Below are positions 39,850-53,490 of a stretch of DNA of 64,000 nt, in pieces. The position numbers and the translations under genes were made by a program. The stretch is taken from NCBI GenBank assembly GCA_019155185.1, contig CM032814.1:2034647-2098646 (forward strand), in the 5' to 3' direction. The notes beneath the pieces were generated by a model. It was not told the DNA's origin. It made no database searches and saw nothing but the letters and a program-made list of their open reading frames with translations. The stretch comes from Beaufortia kweichowensis (lineage: Eukaryota; Chordata; Actinopteri; Cypriniformes; Gastromyzontidae). Numbering within the stretch: position 1 is the stretch's first letter; the number at the start of each line of letters is the position of its first letter.

Positions 39850-42380
39850 TATTATTACTGTTATTTAATTTCTGATGGATCGGTATTGTCTTTACAAGTA
39901 CAAATAATGGAGTATCTCAGTCTTGAGGTTTTTAAAGGGGCAGTAATTTTCAATTCTCTCTGCTTGGTATAATAACACCTGTTGAATTAGTTTCTAGACA
40001 GACAAATTTAGACTGACTTTTGCTTGTTGTTCCAATGGCTGTTGTTTCATGAGAAGCGTGTTGAAAAACCTGCTACAACCCACTTCTCATCACTAAATGT
40101 AGAAGAAGCAACTATGTTGTCATACACACAGTGGAAATTCCTACAGGTACATACCATCAGGGCATACTGGGATTTTATGCTTTTTTCTGATAGCAAGCAA
40201 CCATTGTCAATGTTTAAAATGGTTGAGTTGTCAATGTTAATCTCATTGAATCAATATCACTTTTGCACCCACGATTAATGTTGAAATTTCATTAAAACAC
40301 CATTATGGTGATCAGCGCTTGCTTCAGTTGGGCTCTTGACAGTTGATCTTTTATCTGCATTATTCTGATAATTGTTATATTGTCAAGGTTTGTATGATGA
40401 GTATTGGTGTTTAAGTGTATCAGTAAGTTTTTGTTTTGTCAGTATTTCTGCATTTGTCAGCCAGAATGAATGTTTACTCCTCAAAGGTAAATCTCAATAT
40501 TACTGTTAACTCTATATGGTAATATAATTTTTAGGTGTGTTGCGTTATTAATGTGTGATAGTGCTGTGTGAGGTTAAAGCAGCATTACTGCCATATTCTC
40601 CTCTGAAATTCACAATTATTTGGTTTAGTAGTTTGAAGATGTTTGTATTGAAGGTTGATAATAAACTAATTCCTGTAAAAGGTTGACAAACACTTACCAA
40701 GAAAATAATTAACTTAATGAAAATGAAGTGCCATCATTCCATGCCATATGTGAGCCAGAAAAAATTTAGCTGACATTGAGGCCCGAAAGGGTGTGGTTGG
40801 AACTTTGAGCACATAGCCAGGCTGTGCCAGATAGAAATGTTTTGTTCCAAGAATGTTCTGATAATTACTAGAACATTCTGGTAACACAAATAAAGCTACC
40901 TGCTAAAACATGTACAACATGTAGGCTACTGTATGTTAACAGAACATTTTAAGAACAAAACAAAAGGTGGGGTGGTTTTAGGACAAGGTGAGAGTTTCCT
41001 GGCCTGAACTCTTAGCACTGCTCAGAAACAGAAAATGGTTGATGAAAGTAAATACCACTAAAAGAACCATTTTTATCAGCAGGTGCTTGAGACTGGCTTC
41101 CCCTGCAGGTTCATTTTCATCCTCAAACCTCTCAGAAACCTGATGAACAGGTCATGCTGTCCCAGTGATCTCCCTTGATGGTATTGTGATGGGCAGAAAT
41201 AGCGGCCACAGGAGGGTAAATGTTTACACTTGAGGGTAAATGTTTTGCAACAATACAAAATTGTGAAAAGTGCTATGGAAATGAATTCGAATTGGATTAC
41301 AACTGTCATATTATTAGTGGAAAACAAAGACAGCTTTGGATTGCTGCACAGATTGCTTCTGACTGTCAAAATATGAGGGACATTGAATGAAGGGAGTGAA
41401 CTGACTGTGGTACAAAGTCTTTGTCATTATATTATCTTTTTTACTATGCTAGTACCTTCTGTCTTTAACTTTATTTTATTGTAAGCAACACTGCATTGTT
41501 TTACATTACTCATTACAGCTTTTGCAGTACAAATCTTAAAACAGAAAGAATTTGGCATTATTTAAAGGGCTGGAAGTACACTTCATAGATAGTCATTCAA
41601 GGACAGGGTTTGACATATTTCTGCTTTAAAATGTGACTACAATTACCTGAATAGCCAAACTTATAATAAAGAAGGCATTCACATATTTTACCTAAAATAC
41701 TGTTTGAGGAAACTCCTCAAACCAACAACAAAACAAACCGCAAACAGGTTTGAAGTCAGTGTCACATCTTTTCACTCTTTTCATGCATTGATTAGCCTTC
41801 TAGTTTTAAGCATAAACAGCACACTATTATGTTGTATTAAAACACTTTTATTCCGTTTACATGCTTTTACTTTTTTTTTTACTACTTTTATTCAGTTGAC
41901 ATGTTTTTACTATATATTTATTTTATTTATTACTCCGAATCTACATGCCTATTATTACTGTTGTTTAATTTATGATGGATCGGTATTGTCTTCACAAGTA
42001 TAATAAATAAATAAATAGTAAATCATTTGTATTATTCAGTATTACAATTGTATTACTGCTTTTGTCATTTTAATGGGCTGTTATTCGCTTAGGGGTCTGT
42101 TTTAATTAACACAAAAATATTCTCTGAATAAATATTGTAAATTATTTTCATTTACATCAATTTACATACGAGAACCACAGCAGTACCTCATAGCATTATG
42201 ACCAGTTCTACAGGTTTAAAGTTGTTATGGATTGGGTATGAAGCACAAGGTGAAACAAAGTGATGTAAATACGTGTCACAGGTAAAGTATTGGTTAGTGG
42301 TTTTAATGTGCATTGCATGAGAAGTCATCCAGTAATGACTCGTTGATAGGAATTGGTACAAAATTTTTATACATGTTAAC
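39850..42380. other. Noncoding DNA 5' of copy C
   Basis: No gene is supported. It holds the empty-site duplicate (41548-42003) and one copy of the 'ttatggtgatcag' repeat near 40305. The promoter of C should lie at its right end, but no TATA box can be assigned in such AT-rich DNA. Confidence 0.5.
41548..42003 (+). repeat. Empty-site duplicate of the transposon target
   Basis: It resembles 34541-34790 plus 39850-39900 with the intervening 4.7 kb element absent. The join is at TA 41950-41951. Confidence 0.7.
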
Positions 42381-45300
42381 ATGGTTTTACAGTTTCGGTG
42401 TATTATCAGATCATTTACTTATGTACTTCTATTGGCATGCTTTCTTTGGACTTCCACATATCTGGTAAGATTTAATCAAATGAAGTTACTTCATCTTAAT
42501 GTTAGCCTAATTCACACTGGAAACAATTCAACAAAACAAACTCTTCAGAATAAACTAAAAATGTAAATGCTGCACACACATTCATGTCAGTGGAACACAA
42601 TTTTAACATCATTTGCTAATAAACAGTCACACATATGCAGACGAAGAGAAAGTTGGTGTTGTTGTGGAACTAGAAAAGACTTTTATTCAGGTTAAAATAA
42701 GGGGTATTTTCTTTGATCACCTTTGGAGCGTAATTTTATCTTAGATTTTTTTTCCATGTGTGATGCTTCATCAGCTTTTGTGTAAATTATTCTTCATTTT
42801 TGATTTGTGTATGGTTGTGGCTTTAAAAAAATATTATTCACAGCATTTGATTGATTTTCTGATTGATCTACTTAAACTTTTTAAAATACATTATGTGCCT
42901 AATTATGTCACATACACCCAAGAAATCACATAAATACTTCACTATTAAGTTTTCATAAGTAATGGAAACAAACAAATGAATCATTAATAATCCATAATTA
43001 TTATTTTGTGCAGTTGTATTCCATTAATTAAATATATGTATGTATGTACACTGTTAGACATTTCTGTAATTTTTACAGTTTTTTACTAAATATCATCCAG
43101 TATAATACAGCAAAGTTTCTATACAGTGGATAACTGTCATTTCCATTGTAAATGGGAATTTTCAAAAAAAGTCAAACACAAAATACAGTGATTAACTTTA
43201 GTTTTTAAAATAGATGTATTTAACTGTATTCCTCTAACGGTCTCTTTGCTCCACTCGCACTCAAAGGTTTTATTTCGCACATTTTTGACCACTGCATATA
43301 CGAAAATTGAATAACGTTTAAATTAGGAACCCCACAGCAGCATTAAGAGTTTTGCCGGGGAAGGATTTTAAGAGTTGCACAGCTCCAGCGAACACCGGCT
43401 GGGTTTTTAACGTCTAACTACCCTTTCCGCAAAGATATTGACCAGCTGTGAGAACAGTGCGGTTTTCGCAAAGGTGGGTATAAAATTTGGGCATCTGTGA
43501 CAACTTTGCGCTCCTCGTGCAGATTTTTCTGAGGGAACTGCTGCCTTTTCGCGAAGATTTTTTTACTCTGGCATCCGTGAGCTGTTCTCTGAGGGAACTG
43601 TGTCATTTCCATGATTTTACAGCTGAGAGAACCTTTCGACCCAGAAAGGTAAAATGTTATTTTAACAAACAAACTTCTTAAGTTTAATATGCATATGAAT
43701 TTGTTTCAATGTTACGTGTTTGACGTTAAAAAGGGGATGTTCTCATAACATTTAGGCGAGACAACTGTTACCAGGTGTGGTGCAGATCAAAGATGGTAGA
43801 AACAGAAGTTTTTTTAGTTTTTCTTTGGCGTTGTTGAGTTTTACAAAGAATTTAGAGAATGAAAAAAACAATGACATTGAACAAAGGAAACAGGAGTGTC
43901 ACCCAAATAAAATAAATAAACAAAATAACCAATCCTTACAACTAACCTCTAAACTAACTAACAAAAGAAAATATAGAAATAAAACCGAATCTTCAGCGTA
44001 TGTGACGCCCGAACTGAACTATTAAGGGTGGTGCGACACATGTCACAAAGCATAGTTAGTTAGGTGGGTTAACTCTAACTCGACACGCGCAATAGCAAAA
44101 CTCCAACACGGACATTGTTAAACGAATCTATAAATAAATCAAAGCATCACAAAGCAAGACTGCACAAAGTGAGTTAACCGGAGAAACTAATGGCAATAGC
44201 CCGAAGCAACTGGCCGCGTTGGAGCACGAGGTACGCTGGCCTGGCGCACACCATACACGGTCAAATCAAGTCCTTAAATACAGCTGGTGCATCAGCAAAT
44301 GGGCAGGGAATCATGACGTCAGAAATGATGATTGGCAGTCGAAGCAGCCAGTAAACACCGACCTACAGGCAGAGAGAAACATAGGAGGACAGAAGAGCGT
44401 AAAAGTGTATACATAGCACACGTGGAACGTAACATTCAACGTAAGTCATCAATGCTTTATTAGTTGTACACTATATTTATTAGCAGACAGGAACAGGATA
44501 GAGATCGATTATAGTGCTACTTTCAATATTATACTTTTGAATCTGCATTTATGAGAAGGGCTGCTAGCAATAATATGTATATCTGTAAGTTTTGTACCCA
44601 TCACACTGCCAATTTTAAAACATTTTGTGCCCATGCAAAAAGTCATAGACACGTATCAAATTATAGATTTTCATGTGGTATTGAACACTGTCCTGGCAAC
44701 TTCAGAACCTTTTCTGCGTTTTCTTAAAATATTCAACTGATTCAACTGTATAATCATTTTTGTATTTGGTTAGTATCTGGCAATGCTGATAGGCTAAATA
44801 ATTTGTAGTTCAAGGAATACTTGTACTTTTGCCATTTTAACAAAAACAAAAAGCATATTGCATGATCCAATAACTCTTAAGAATCTTTTAAACTAAATTA
44901 ATAATAAAAACAACAGGCAATGCTTTTATGTCAGTAAACATTTGCAAAGGGTCATAACTCAAATCCCAAAACCCAAGCTTCGTAAGGAGCTTAAGTGCCT
45001 TTCTTCTCGTAAGAGAGCAATCTAAGTTCCTGAATGTTTTAGCAATGTTAATGTAATTTAGTTTCTTTGCATTTACTACTATAAGCAGTGTTTCCCCTAG
45101 GTTTACAGCTTTGGGGGGGGGGGGTTGGATGGGGAAAATGACACGCGCGCTTTTCTGAATCGCCATCACGTATGCAGAGCTGCCTGCATAGCTTATTAAA
45201 TATCTCTCGCCTTATTTATTCAGCAGATTTACAATGTCCTGACTAAAAACATTTTAAACACAAATATGTAAATAGTGAGCTGCATGTAATTCATTAATAT

Positions 45301-48300
45301 AAACTTGTTAATGAAATTACAGGTTTCAGTTACCCGTCATGTAATGACCACAATATATTATGAATAAGTTAGGCCGTACGTAATTGGTACGTCATGTCTT
45401 AGATGAGAACCCTGCTGTCACATTTATTTATGTATGTATTTAGTTACTTACCAAGATCAGTCTTGTACAACCAAGGGGAGTATTTCCTTCTGACAGCCAA
45501 ACTGGATCAAAACCTGTCATCCGGTGATGACTGGACATTTGATGCTCGTCAGGCAGCACTTCGAGCTAGGGATGGGTATCGTTAAGGTTTTAACGGTATT
45601 ACTACTTTATCGATACCACTTATCGATCCGGTACTTTAACGGTAATTTTATCGGGTATTTTTGTTGTGTTTTTAATAAAAAAACAAAAACAAATTGAGAA
45701 CAGAATTAACACTTTATTTTTTAAATGTAAAATAAAATAATTATCTATAGCCTAACAAACAGCAATGTTTGAGCAAATATATATTATACAAACAAAATAA
45801 ATCAAATAAATAATTTCTTTTGTAAAAGAATGTCCAGTGCTTTAAAGCAACACAGTTGGGGCAGGTAGACTGCAAAAGAACTGGTCTTAAAACTTATACA
45901 TGTTTGGAACTACTTGTAATGTACACTACAAAATTTAAGTGTATGTATTTCATCACTACAAATTCATTATTAGGTCATTTCTACTTTATCATTTCTTAAT
46001 AAGCATAGTTTATTCTTATTAATCTATTTGTAAATGCAGTACCGTAAAGGCATTTTTAATGTCTATGATTTATTTAGCTTACTGCAGAAAAAATACGTAG
46101 GTTATTCATAATTTGTAAAAATGTAAATGCAGTATTGGTATTTTTTAAACCTTTTTTAATCATTTGAAAAACTAAACTAAACTAAAATCATCCCTGTCTT
46201 TGTCTTGTTTTGTTTCCTTGTATCTGGACTCCTAATCATGTGAACTTAGTTTCACATAATCATTTGCCTGGTTACTCATTGTATCATTGCCTGTACTTCC
46301 TTGTGTATATATAGTCCTTGTGTTCCTCGTGCCCTTTCTTAGTCGTTTGGTGTGTATTGTTAAGATGTTCTCGTCTCTGGTCCCTGTTTCCAGTGGTTTG
46401 TTCTTGTTCATTGAATTGATTAAAGTTAGTTGCATTTGGATATGCTGCTTCCTTGTCTGTTTCTGCATCCTATGTTACAACATCAGTGAATGCAATGTTT
46501 ATATAATGTGATCTAGAGGACAATAGACCAATTCTGTAAGTCAACACAGTGTTAGTACAGTGTTTCAAGTGCATGAGTATAAAACGGTGTTAGGCTTTAA
46601 ATATTTTCATGGCTTTTAATAAGCTTACTGTGTGGTCTTTCTCGGGTGTTTTTCCATAAATCTCAGAGACTATTTATCAAAATCTTGATTATAGATTAAT
46701 TGTATAAATATAGCCATAGAAGCTGGGATGGTGTTAAAAAAGAAATAAACATATAAAATACAGTAAGAGGCTCTTCAGTTACAGAGACGCATGTTTTATG
46801 GGGTCTTTCCATAGACATAAAGACCTTTATACTGTACAAACTATATAGTGTAATGTGTTACCCTACCCCTTAAACTAACCGTCACACAAATCTTTCTGCT
46901 TTTTTACATTCTCAGTGTAAGAAAAAAATGATGATGATGCAGAAGATCTCTCAATGAAGTAGTTTATTGAAGTGTTGCAGTAACAAAGTATGTGATGCAC
47001 TTTGGGTTCAATGGAGTCAGAATGAACCCCGAACATCCTAAGCTCAAACCTTTATACAAATACATTGTACTACCCTTAATGTAAATTAAGTTGCTCCTAT
47101 CGTAACATCTGTCATCTGTATGTTAAAGAAGTTCAGACACCCTATTGTCTGAGATGGTTCTCTGTGTCCCACACCCATTCCCATTTTACAATTGGAGATC
47201 ATTTGCTCAGTATGTGATCATCCCAAATGCTCTAGACCTAACAACATAACTGTTTACTCTCTTCATCTCTATGATAATTAAGCCATTTAGGGAAATTAGC
47301 ATGATCAAACATATATTATGGAGTGGAATCTGGATCGGGGCAGACTATAGATTCTTACATCAGATAAAGAGAATGTGCAGTTTTTGACTTGTTAGTTTAT
47401 TGCTATTAAATCAAGCAGCTGTTTGTCAGTAAGTCTCTTGTCATTTTGCATTCATTTGGTTCTCTTATAGGTTCCATGGGGAGTGCAAGTGATGAGAGCG
47501 CCAATGATGAGATTTCATTCACCCGTTCCAAAACATGCTCTTGCAAAAAACGTATCCACAATTACAGCACATGATATGGGAATCAGTCAGGAGGAGTGGG
47601 ACAGACTACAGAAGGCTCTTGACTGGCCTGATCCAGATCATGAAATTACTGAACTGAATCTGAGCACAAGTCCAGTCCACACAACATTCTCTGTTGTTGG
47701 ATTTAATGAGAATTATAAAGTTGGACATAAGATCCGTGTTACTATCACAGCCAGAGACCACAACAAGAACTTAAAATCATATGGAGGGGATTTTTTCCAA
47801 GCAAAGCTTTTCAACTCAAAGTCAAAGGTCAGTCAGATATTTTAGATAGGGCTAGTTATTATAATGGTGTTGATGTATTGTGTACACTGTAAAGGAAATT
47901 TTAATATGTCCAATTCTGTCATTAGCGTACAGAGTAAAATGTTACTGTGAAATAATAATTACATTCTACATTATTACCATTATCCATGTTCTTAAAGGCA
48001 AGCGTTTATGGAGAAGTTATTGATCATCGTAATGGCACATACAGTGTTGATCTTCTGCTGCCCTGGCCAGGCGAGGCACACGTGAATGTGCGTCTAGTCC
48101 ACTCCAGTGAAGTTATTCAGCTTATTAAAAAGTACAGAGATTCATCCTTCCCACGCAGCCATTACAACGGCTACTATGTAGGACCAGGACCCGATGGAGA
48201 CAAGATAACTGAAAAAGTGGAATGTAATCTCAAATGGGGCTCTGATAGTAATTGGAGTAAAGGCAACTGCTGCTGTGAGTATAAAGATGTAAAAACGGGG

Positions 48301-49972
48301 ACGGTGTGGCAGTGTGAGAAACCCAAGACACTTTCCTGTGACTACTGGGTGCATCACGAAGCCGGGCCTTTGGAAAACCCATTAAATGCTTTTGAAAATG
48401 AACTTTTTGCAGGGTAAATGTGAAATGATTCCTAATGAATTTAAGATTCTAAACAGGCTTATTGTTTATTTAATTCAATTAATTCTTTCATTCACCACAG
48501 AAAATTGACAAATGTTGGTATTGCTGGAGATAAAAAAATGGTTCATGTCCTTTCCAACATTGCAGACATTGGTATGTTTCTATGCCAGAGGACAAATATT
48601 ATATAAATCAAGTGTAATTCATAAAAAAATCCTACTTATTGTACAACCTTTAATCTAAATCTGTTGTTTATTAGTTTTAGGCAAAACAGAGATATGCAGA
48701 CCTGGTATGACCACACCGGTTCCTGCTGGGTTTTATATGAGAGATATATGGAAGTCTTTTGTTTGCAATGCTCAGACATTCAATCCTCCAAAAATGGCAA
48801 ATTGTCTTAAAAAAAAGATTGTTTACATGATGGGAGACTCTACAACAAGACAATGGTTTGAGTTTTTGGAAAGAAAAGTGCCAGGTAAGTCATTTATAAC
48901 CCAGATAGCAAACAACCATTAAATCAATGGCTTATTTATATTTTATTTGAATAAATAACAATAGGTTTCCTACATTTATGTTGTGCAACTGACTGTAGTA
49001 TGTTCTAATGCAGTAACATTTACACATTTTATGTGTGTTTCAAAGCTGTCTTACAAATGAAAAGCATTAATTCAAATGTTCATGTTTTTATATTTTTTAG
49101 CAATTAAACGAGTAGACCTCCACACTCCTAAAATCGGTGGACCCTTGATGATTTTAGAAATGAATAACAATATTGTTATTCATTGGAGACCACATGGTGT
49201 TCCTTTGCGATTTTACAAAATGCTTGTTACTGATCTGCATTATATCAGCAATGATATTGATAATATAGCAGGTGGTAGTCATGTAGTTGTTGTCTTCACA
49301 TATTTTGCCCACCTGGTTTTTCACCCAATGACATTTTATGTATATGAAGTGGCCAAAATTCGTCAGGCTGTTATTGCACTACTGACACGTGCACCGGAGA
49401 CTACTGTCATTATCAAGTCCGGCAACACTGGAGGCTTAAAGGTACACTTATAGATGTTTATGCTATGTTATGATAACATTTTCTGTCCAACAACTATATA
49501 GAAAATGCTGTAAATTGGCACTGGCAGCTACATTTACTAATAACATTCCCTCCACAAAATCTAGTCTGTGTTAATTATTTGTAATTATTATTAATGGAAA
49601 GTCAATAGTCTCTTTCATACATAGTGTACAACCTGTTAAATTGTAGCTAAATTCCCTTATTTCTGGTTTGATGATATTCACAAATCAGCACCAAAAATAA
49701 TTAGCTATTAAATGAATGCTTAATGCTAGATTCAAACCCAGTTTCATTATTTGTTGCTGATTTTGTTGTTCCAGACCATATTTCAAAGTGACTGGCTTGT
49801 GAAGCAGTTAAACATAGTGATGAGAGAGATGTTCAGTGGTATTAAAGGAGTGGTCTACTTGGATGTCTGGCAGATGACGTCATGCCATTATCTACGTGAA
49901 GATATTCACCCACGTCCTGTTATAATTGCTAATGAGATAAACCTGATGCTTTCACAAATCTGTCCTTCCTGA
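42381..49972 (+). CDS. nxpe3-like: NXPE3-like copy C, intact
   Basis: Predicted NXPE-family protein. Exons: 42381-42464, 47471-47827, 47998-48413, 48501-48571, 48675-48884, 49101-49441 and 49775-49972. All joins keep phase and use GT-AG sites; the sum is 1677 bp, or 558 codons plus stop, the usual family length. Residues 1-28 contain a hydrophobic anchor (YVLLLACFLW). Residues about 60-310 are neurexophilin-like, with a CCC-containing Cys-rich segment in exon 3. Residues about 315-558 are the PC-esterase part, with Gly-Asp-Ser at 363-365 and candidate acid/His near D536/H538. Expected in the Golgi lumen or secreted. The start is the least certain point: the ATG at 42381 is in frame, but its codons also look like a splice acceptor (ttttacag), so a further upstream exon is possible. 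Intron 1 is 5 kb. The gene converges on D. Confidence 0.85.
42465..47470. other. 5 kb intron 1 of copy C
   Basis: Noncoding. Visible items are a CACTGTTAGAC-type repeat end near 43050, a run of 12 G at 45113-45124, a 'gggatgggtatcgttaagg' hAT-like terminus near 45570, and an LTR-like stretch near 46192-46478. The upstream part is not shared with introns of A, B or D. Confidence 0.6.
46192..46478 (+). mobile_element. Possible solo LTR in intron 1 of copy C
   Basis: The text 'tgtctttgtcttg ... tatatatagtccttgtgttc ... ctatgttaca' has TG...CA ends and a TATA-like core, as in fish LTRs. A matching target duplication was not found, so the bounds are approximate. Confidence 0.4.
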
Positions 49973-50345
49973 TACATTTTACACAATTATATTTAATATA
50001 TTTACTATACATATATGTTCATACATAAATATAGTTGCTTTATATTGTGGTGCTGCTGCTGGTTTTGTTAATGTGAAGGGAAATGTTAATAGCTGTTCAT
50101 TGACATTCTTTCGGGGGAGGTGTCCAGAAGTTGGCAGAGGAAAGAAGGGTAGTGGGAGTGATTCAGAAAGAGTTTAACTTTTGTTTTGTTTTTGGTTACT
50201 TTTGTGGAGATAAGCGTGTGATTATTTGTTTTCCAGTTTTGTTGTTGTTCCTGTGGGAATCAGGGACACCTCCCGATACCCGTGTTAGTTTGTATAATTG
50301 CAGACAATAAACCAAAGCCCAGTTTGACTGTTTGCGCTCTGTATC

Positions 50346-50602
50346 CTACACTGAAAAACTAAAGGATCCTGGAGGAACCATTTAGGGTTTCTCAACCTGC
50401 AAGGAGGACTTCAAGACACTTTTTTTTACAAAGAGCAGTTCTCTGAGGAACCATTAAGAGTCTTGGCAGTTCTTGCAGAAACTTGTGGGATCTTTTAGGC
50501 ACTTTAAATTCAGTTCTGAAGTTCCTCAGAGGTCCTCCTCACGGTTCCGCCTGTGTGAAGAACCCCAAATGGTTCTTCCAGGATCCTTTAGTTTTTACAG
50601 TA
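50346..50602. mobile_element. Palindromic MITE, TA-flanked (second copy)
   Basis: Partner of 16934-17187 with the same flanks and a few one-base indels. Confidence 0.8.
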
Positions 50603-51325
50603 TACTGTATATGTGTCATAATTTACAGATGCAAAAACGTGCCTAAATGTGTTGTGTATGTATATGTGTCATAGTTTACTGACGCAAAAATGTGCCTAGA
50701 TGTTTAAATGCTAAAAAAAAAGGTATTAGCTTGCTTTGTGGAATGAAGGTTTTGTTTTACAATTGTTTCATTTGTTTTATATGTTGGTTACCAAATTTCA
50801 AATGCTGGTTGTTGTTCTTCATGTGTAATTAATGTGTTTGGACTTTTGATTGTTGTAAATCTGTTAACTAAAAAGAGTTTTTTACTGATTTGTTTAGTCA
50901 TAATTTTTCCCACGGTTAATCTAATCTGTCCTTTTGCTACTGCTATTTTGTACAATCAGTATGCCTTCTTTAGCCTCTGATGGCATCGAATATTAATTTA
51001 ATGTAAGAGGGTCATTGCACTCCAAAGATAGGAAAACTTTGGATTTTGGTTTAAAGAAAAATTGGATTAACATCAAAACCCAGCATGAACTTGACATCAA
51101 GTAATGCATCAGGTGTTGACTGAGTCATTGATTGATTGAGGGGTTTCACCTACTGTAAAAGATGAACATCAGCTGCAAAAAAACAGATCTCACCAAAGGA
51201 GATTTAATCTCCACAAACACAATTACAATCTTCATTTGTTATAAATCAGTTTACTTTATTTCTAGAAAAGCTTTTACTCATCAGGCACAGTTTGTCAATT
51301 CAACATAAGAACATTGGGCTCCTAC

Positions 51326-52080
51326 TAGAGCTGCACGATTCTGACTAAATTGAGAATCACGATTTTTTGTTTCAAATAGAGATCACGATTCTCCAACGAT
51401 TCTGAACAGCAACTATAAGTAAATTTACTAAATATTAATTGTTGCAGTATATTTAAAATGTTTAATTTTAATGATTTTTAAATCCGTTTTAATGATTTTT
51501 GTATTACTCACTAATAAATGTTTTACTTGATCAATTACTGGATGAATCAGCATTGAATGAATGATTCATGAAAAATACATTTTTAGAGTCGTTGTCCACA
51601 CCTAGTGGCGAAACAATGTAATCGATAAATGCGTTATTTGAAGCGCCAATTTACGTTCAGAATGTGATGTGCTCTGTTTTGATCACGTAGACATTAGTGT
51701 TTATATGTGAACTTTTATCCAGCACTTCTGATCATTTGAATATTTCTAACCAGGGTCATAATAAGACCTCAATTAGGACTGTTCATACAGAATGTAATTT
51801 TCAAAGGCACTGCATTATTTATCATAGGTTTTTGTAAACACACATACAGTACACACACGTGTTTGTCTGTTGCACTCGCGTTTTGGGCGTTAACGCTCCG
51901 AAATAACCCTTACACAAAAAATTATGAAAAAGTAGAGCAGTAAAATTAAAAAAAAGTTTTATAGGCTACTGCTTTCTCTGCTTTGGCAGAATCACCAAAA
52001 ATCGTTGAAATGTATGAATGAGATCGTATGGGTGTTTGAATCGAGATCGCGATCCTTTAACAATGAATCGTGCAGCTCTA
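51326..52080. mobile_element. hAT-like nonautonomous element (second copy)
   Basis: Partner of 17918-18672, with the same TAGAGCTGCACGATTC ends and the same flanking 8-mers, so it was copied with the block rather than inserted anew. Confidence 0.75.
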
Positions 52081-52451
52081 GGATCCTACACAAAAAACTC
52101 AATTTTCCAAACTGGAAACATATTCTGTGAAGAACATGCACATCAAAATATAAGATTTAGTTGCTTAGAGACACAGACATTACGAATCTCATTAATGATG
52201 ACAATATCAATGACAATCAATAAAAACACTTCATGTTGCAGTGCATGCTTGGAGTCATGGTTGAGTTTTATACCCAGCATGTATTTTAGAAGTGTTTTAT
52301 TTAACTGTCCCCATTGTTGAGATTCTGTTACTAAGCTTTTCCAGTGTTTACTTTTAAGTGCGTTGTTTATTGTAGTACTCCAGGATATTAATTTATACAA
52401 CAGTTCTATAGTTCTCGAATCGGATTGCCTGATAGCCATGCGATATTCCAC

Positions 52452-52755
52452 CAATATCATCACGGGAACCGCTTTACCGTTTGTATTACTCCGCCACTCG
52501 ACCGATTCCGCTTCCCACCTTCGGCGCCCCCTCCCCATACGAGGGCGGAGGCGCACTGAGCTCCGTCCGGATCTCCGGGGTTTGCGGGTGTAATATGATG
52601 CGTGTAGCTACCACCAGAAAGTTTATAGGGTATGGGGTGATAGCGCCGCCTCCGCGACCGCATCGAACGAGGAAAGACGTGCTTCGGAAGTCTGGACATA
52701 GTAAGTCCAAGTCTGAACATCCAGGAGCGGAGGCAGAAGCGAAGTAGTTCCGCAC
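52452..52755. other. CpG-rich patch (second copy)
   Basis: Partner of 19043-19340. Several one- and two-base indels separate the copies, and the reading frames are not conserved. Confidence 0.4.
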
Positions 52756-53324
52756 AAAAAATAGTTATAAAGACACTCCGTTGTGAATTATGATTTGACT
52801 ACACACTGGTACGGACGATATAACGCGTCTATACAAATGCATTATTAAAGCATGAAGAAAGAAATGCATCACAAGAGTTAACCATCAATAAAATTAAAAA
52901 GCTGTTTTAACTAACATTGAGACTGACCCATTAATGTTCGTTCTGGTTGACAAATACTAAAATACTGTGACAAAATAAACAGAAAATTTACTGACACACT
53001 TAGACATCAACACTCATTATACAAACTGCATTATAACAGTCACCCAACTAAAGCAAACACTGATCACCATAATAGTGTTTTGATGAAATTGCAACATTTT
53101 TTAACATTAACTGGGAGCGCAAAAGTTATATTGATTCAATGTTTATTGACATAGAAAAAGCAACAACTTTTAACATTTATTCAATGGTTGCTTGCTATCT
53201 GGGACATATTTCCAGTGGTAAATAAGGCTACCAAAATGTCTTTGCATGCCTATATGTCTTGCACAGGTGCTTATAACTAATCTTTTATTTACAATTTTAA
53301 AGCAGTAGTTTTGTACTGACTTCT

Positions 53325-53490
53325 AAAAAAGACGTCACAAAAACATTTATTTTGGATTCTCAGTGGACGTCTTTTGAACGTTCACTATTGACATCACTTG
53401 GACGTCAATAGTAAATGCTGAAATAACGTCTAAAGAAGACGTCACAAAACCTTTTATTCTGGATCCTCAGTGGACGTCTTTTAGACGTGT
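53325..53490. repeat. GACGTC-rich repeat (second copy)
   Basis: Partner of 19915-20090; the five GACGTC sites are kept. Confidence 0.55.

Noticed and set aside
41704..42003. 99-codon ORF with hydrophobic stretches as a membrane protein
   Set aside because: It lies in a duplicated noncoding segment and is not open in the other copy.
47483..47845. Independent 120-codon gene starting at a GTG
   Set aside because: The region is an internal exon of NXPE copy C with an acceptor at 47470/47471 and a donor at 47827/47828.
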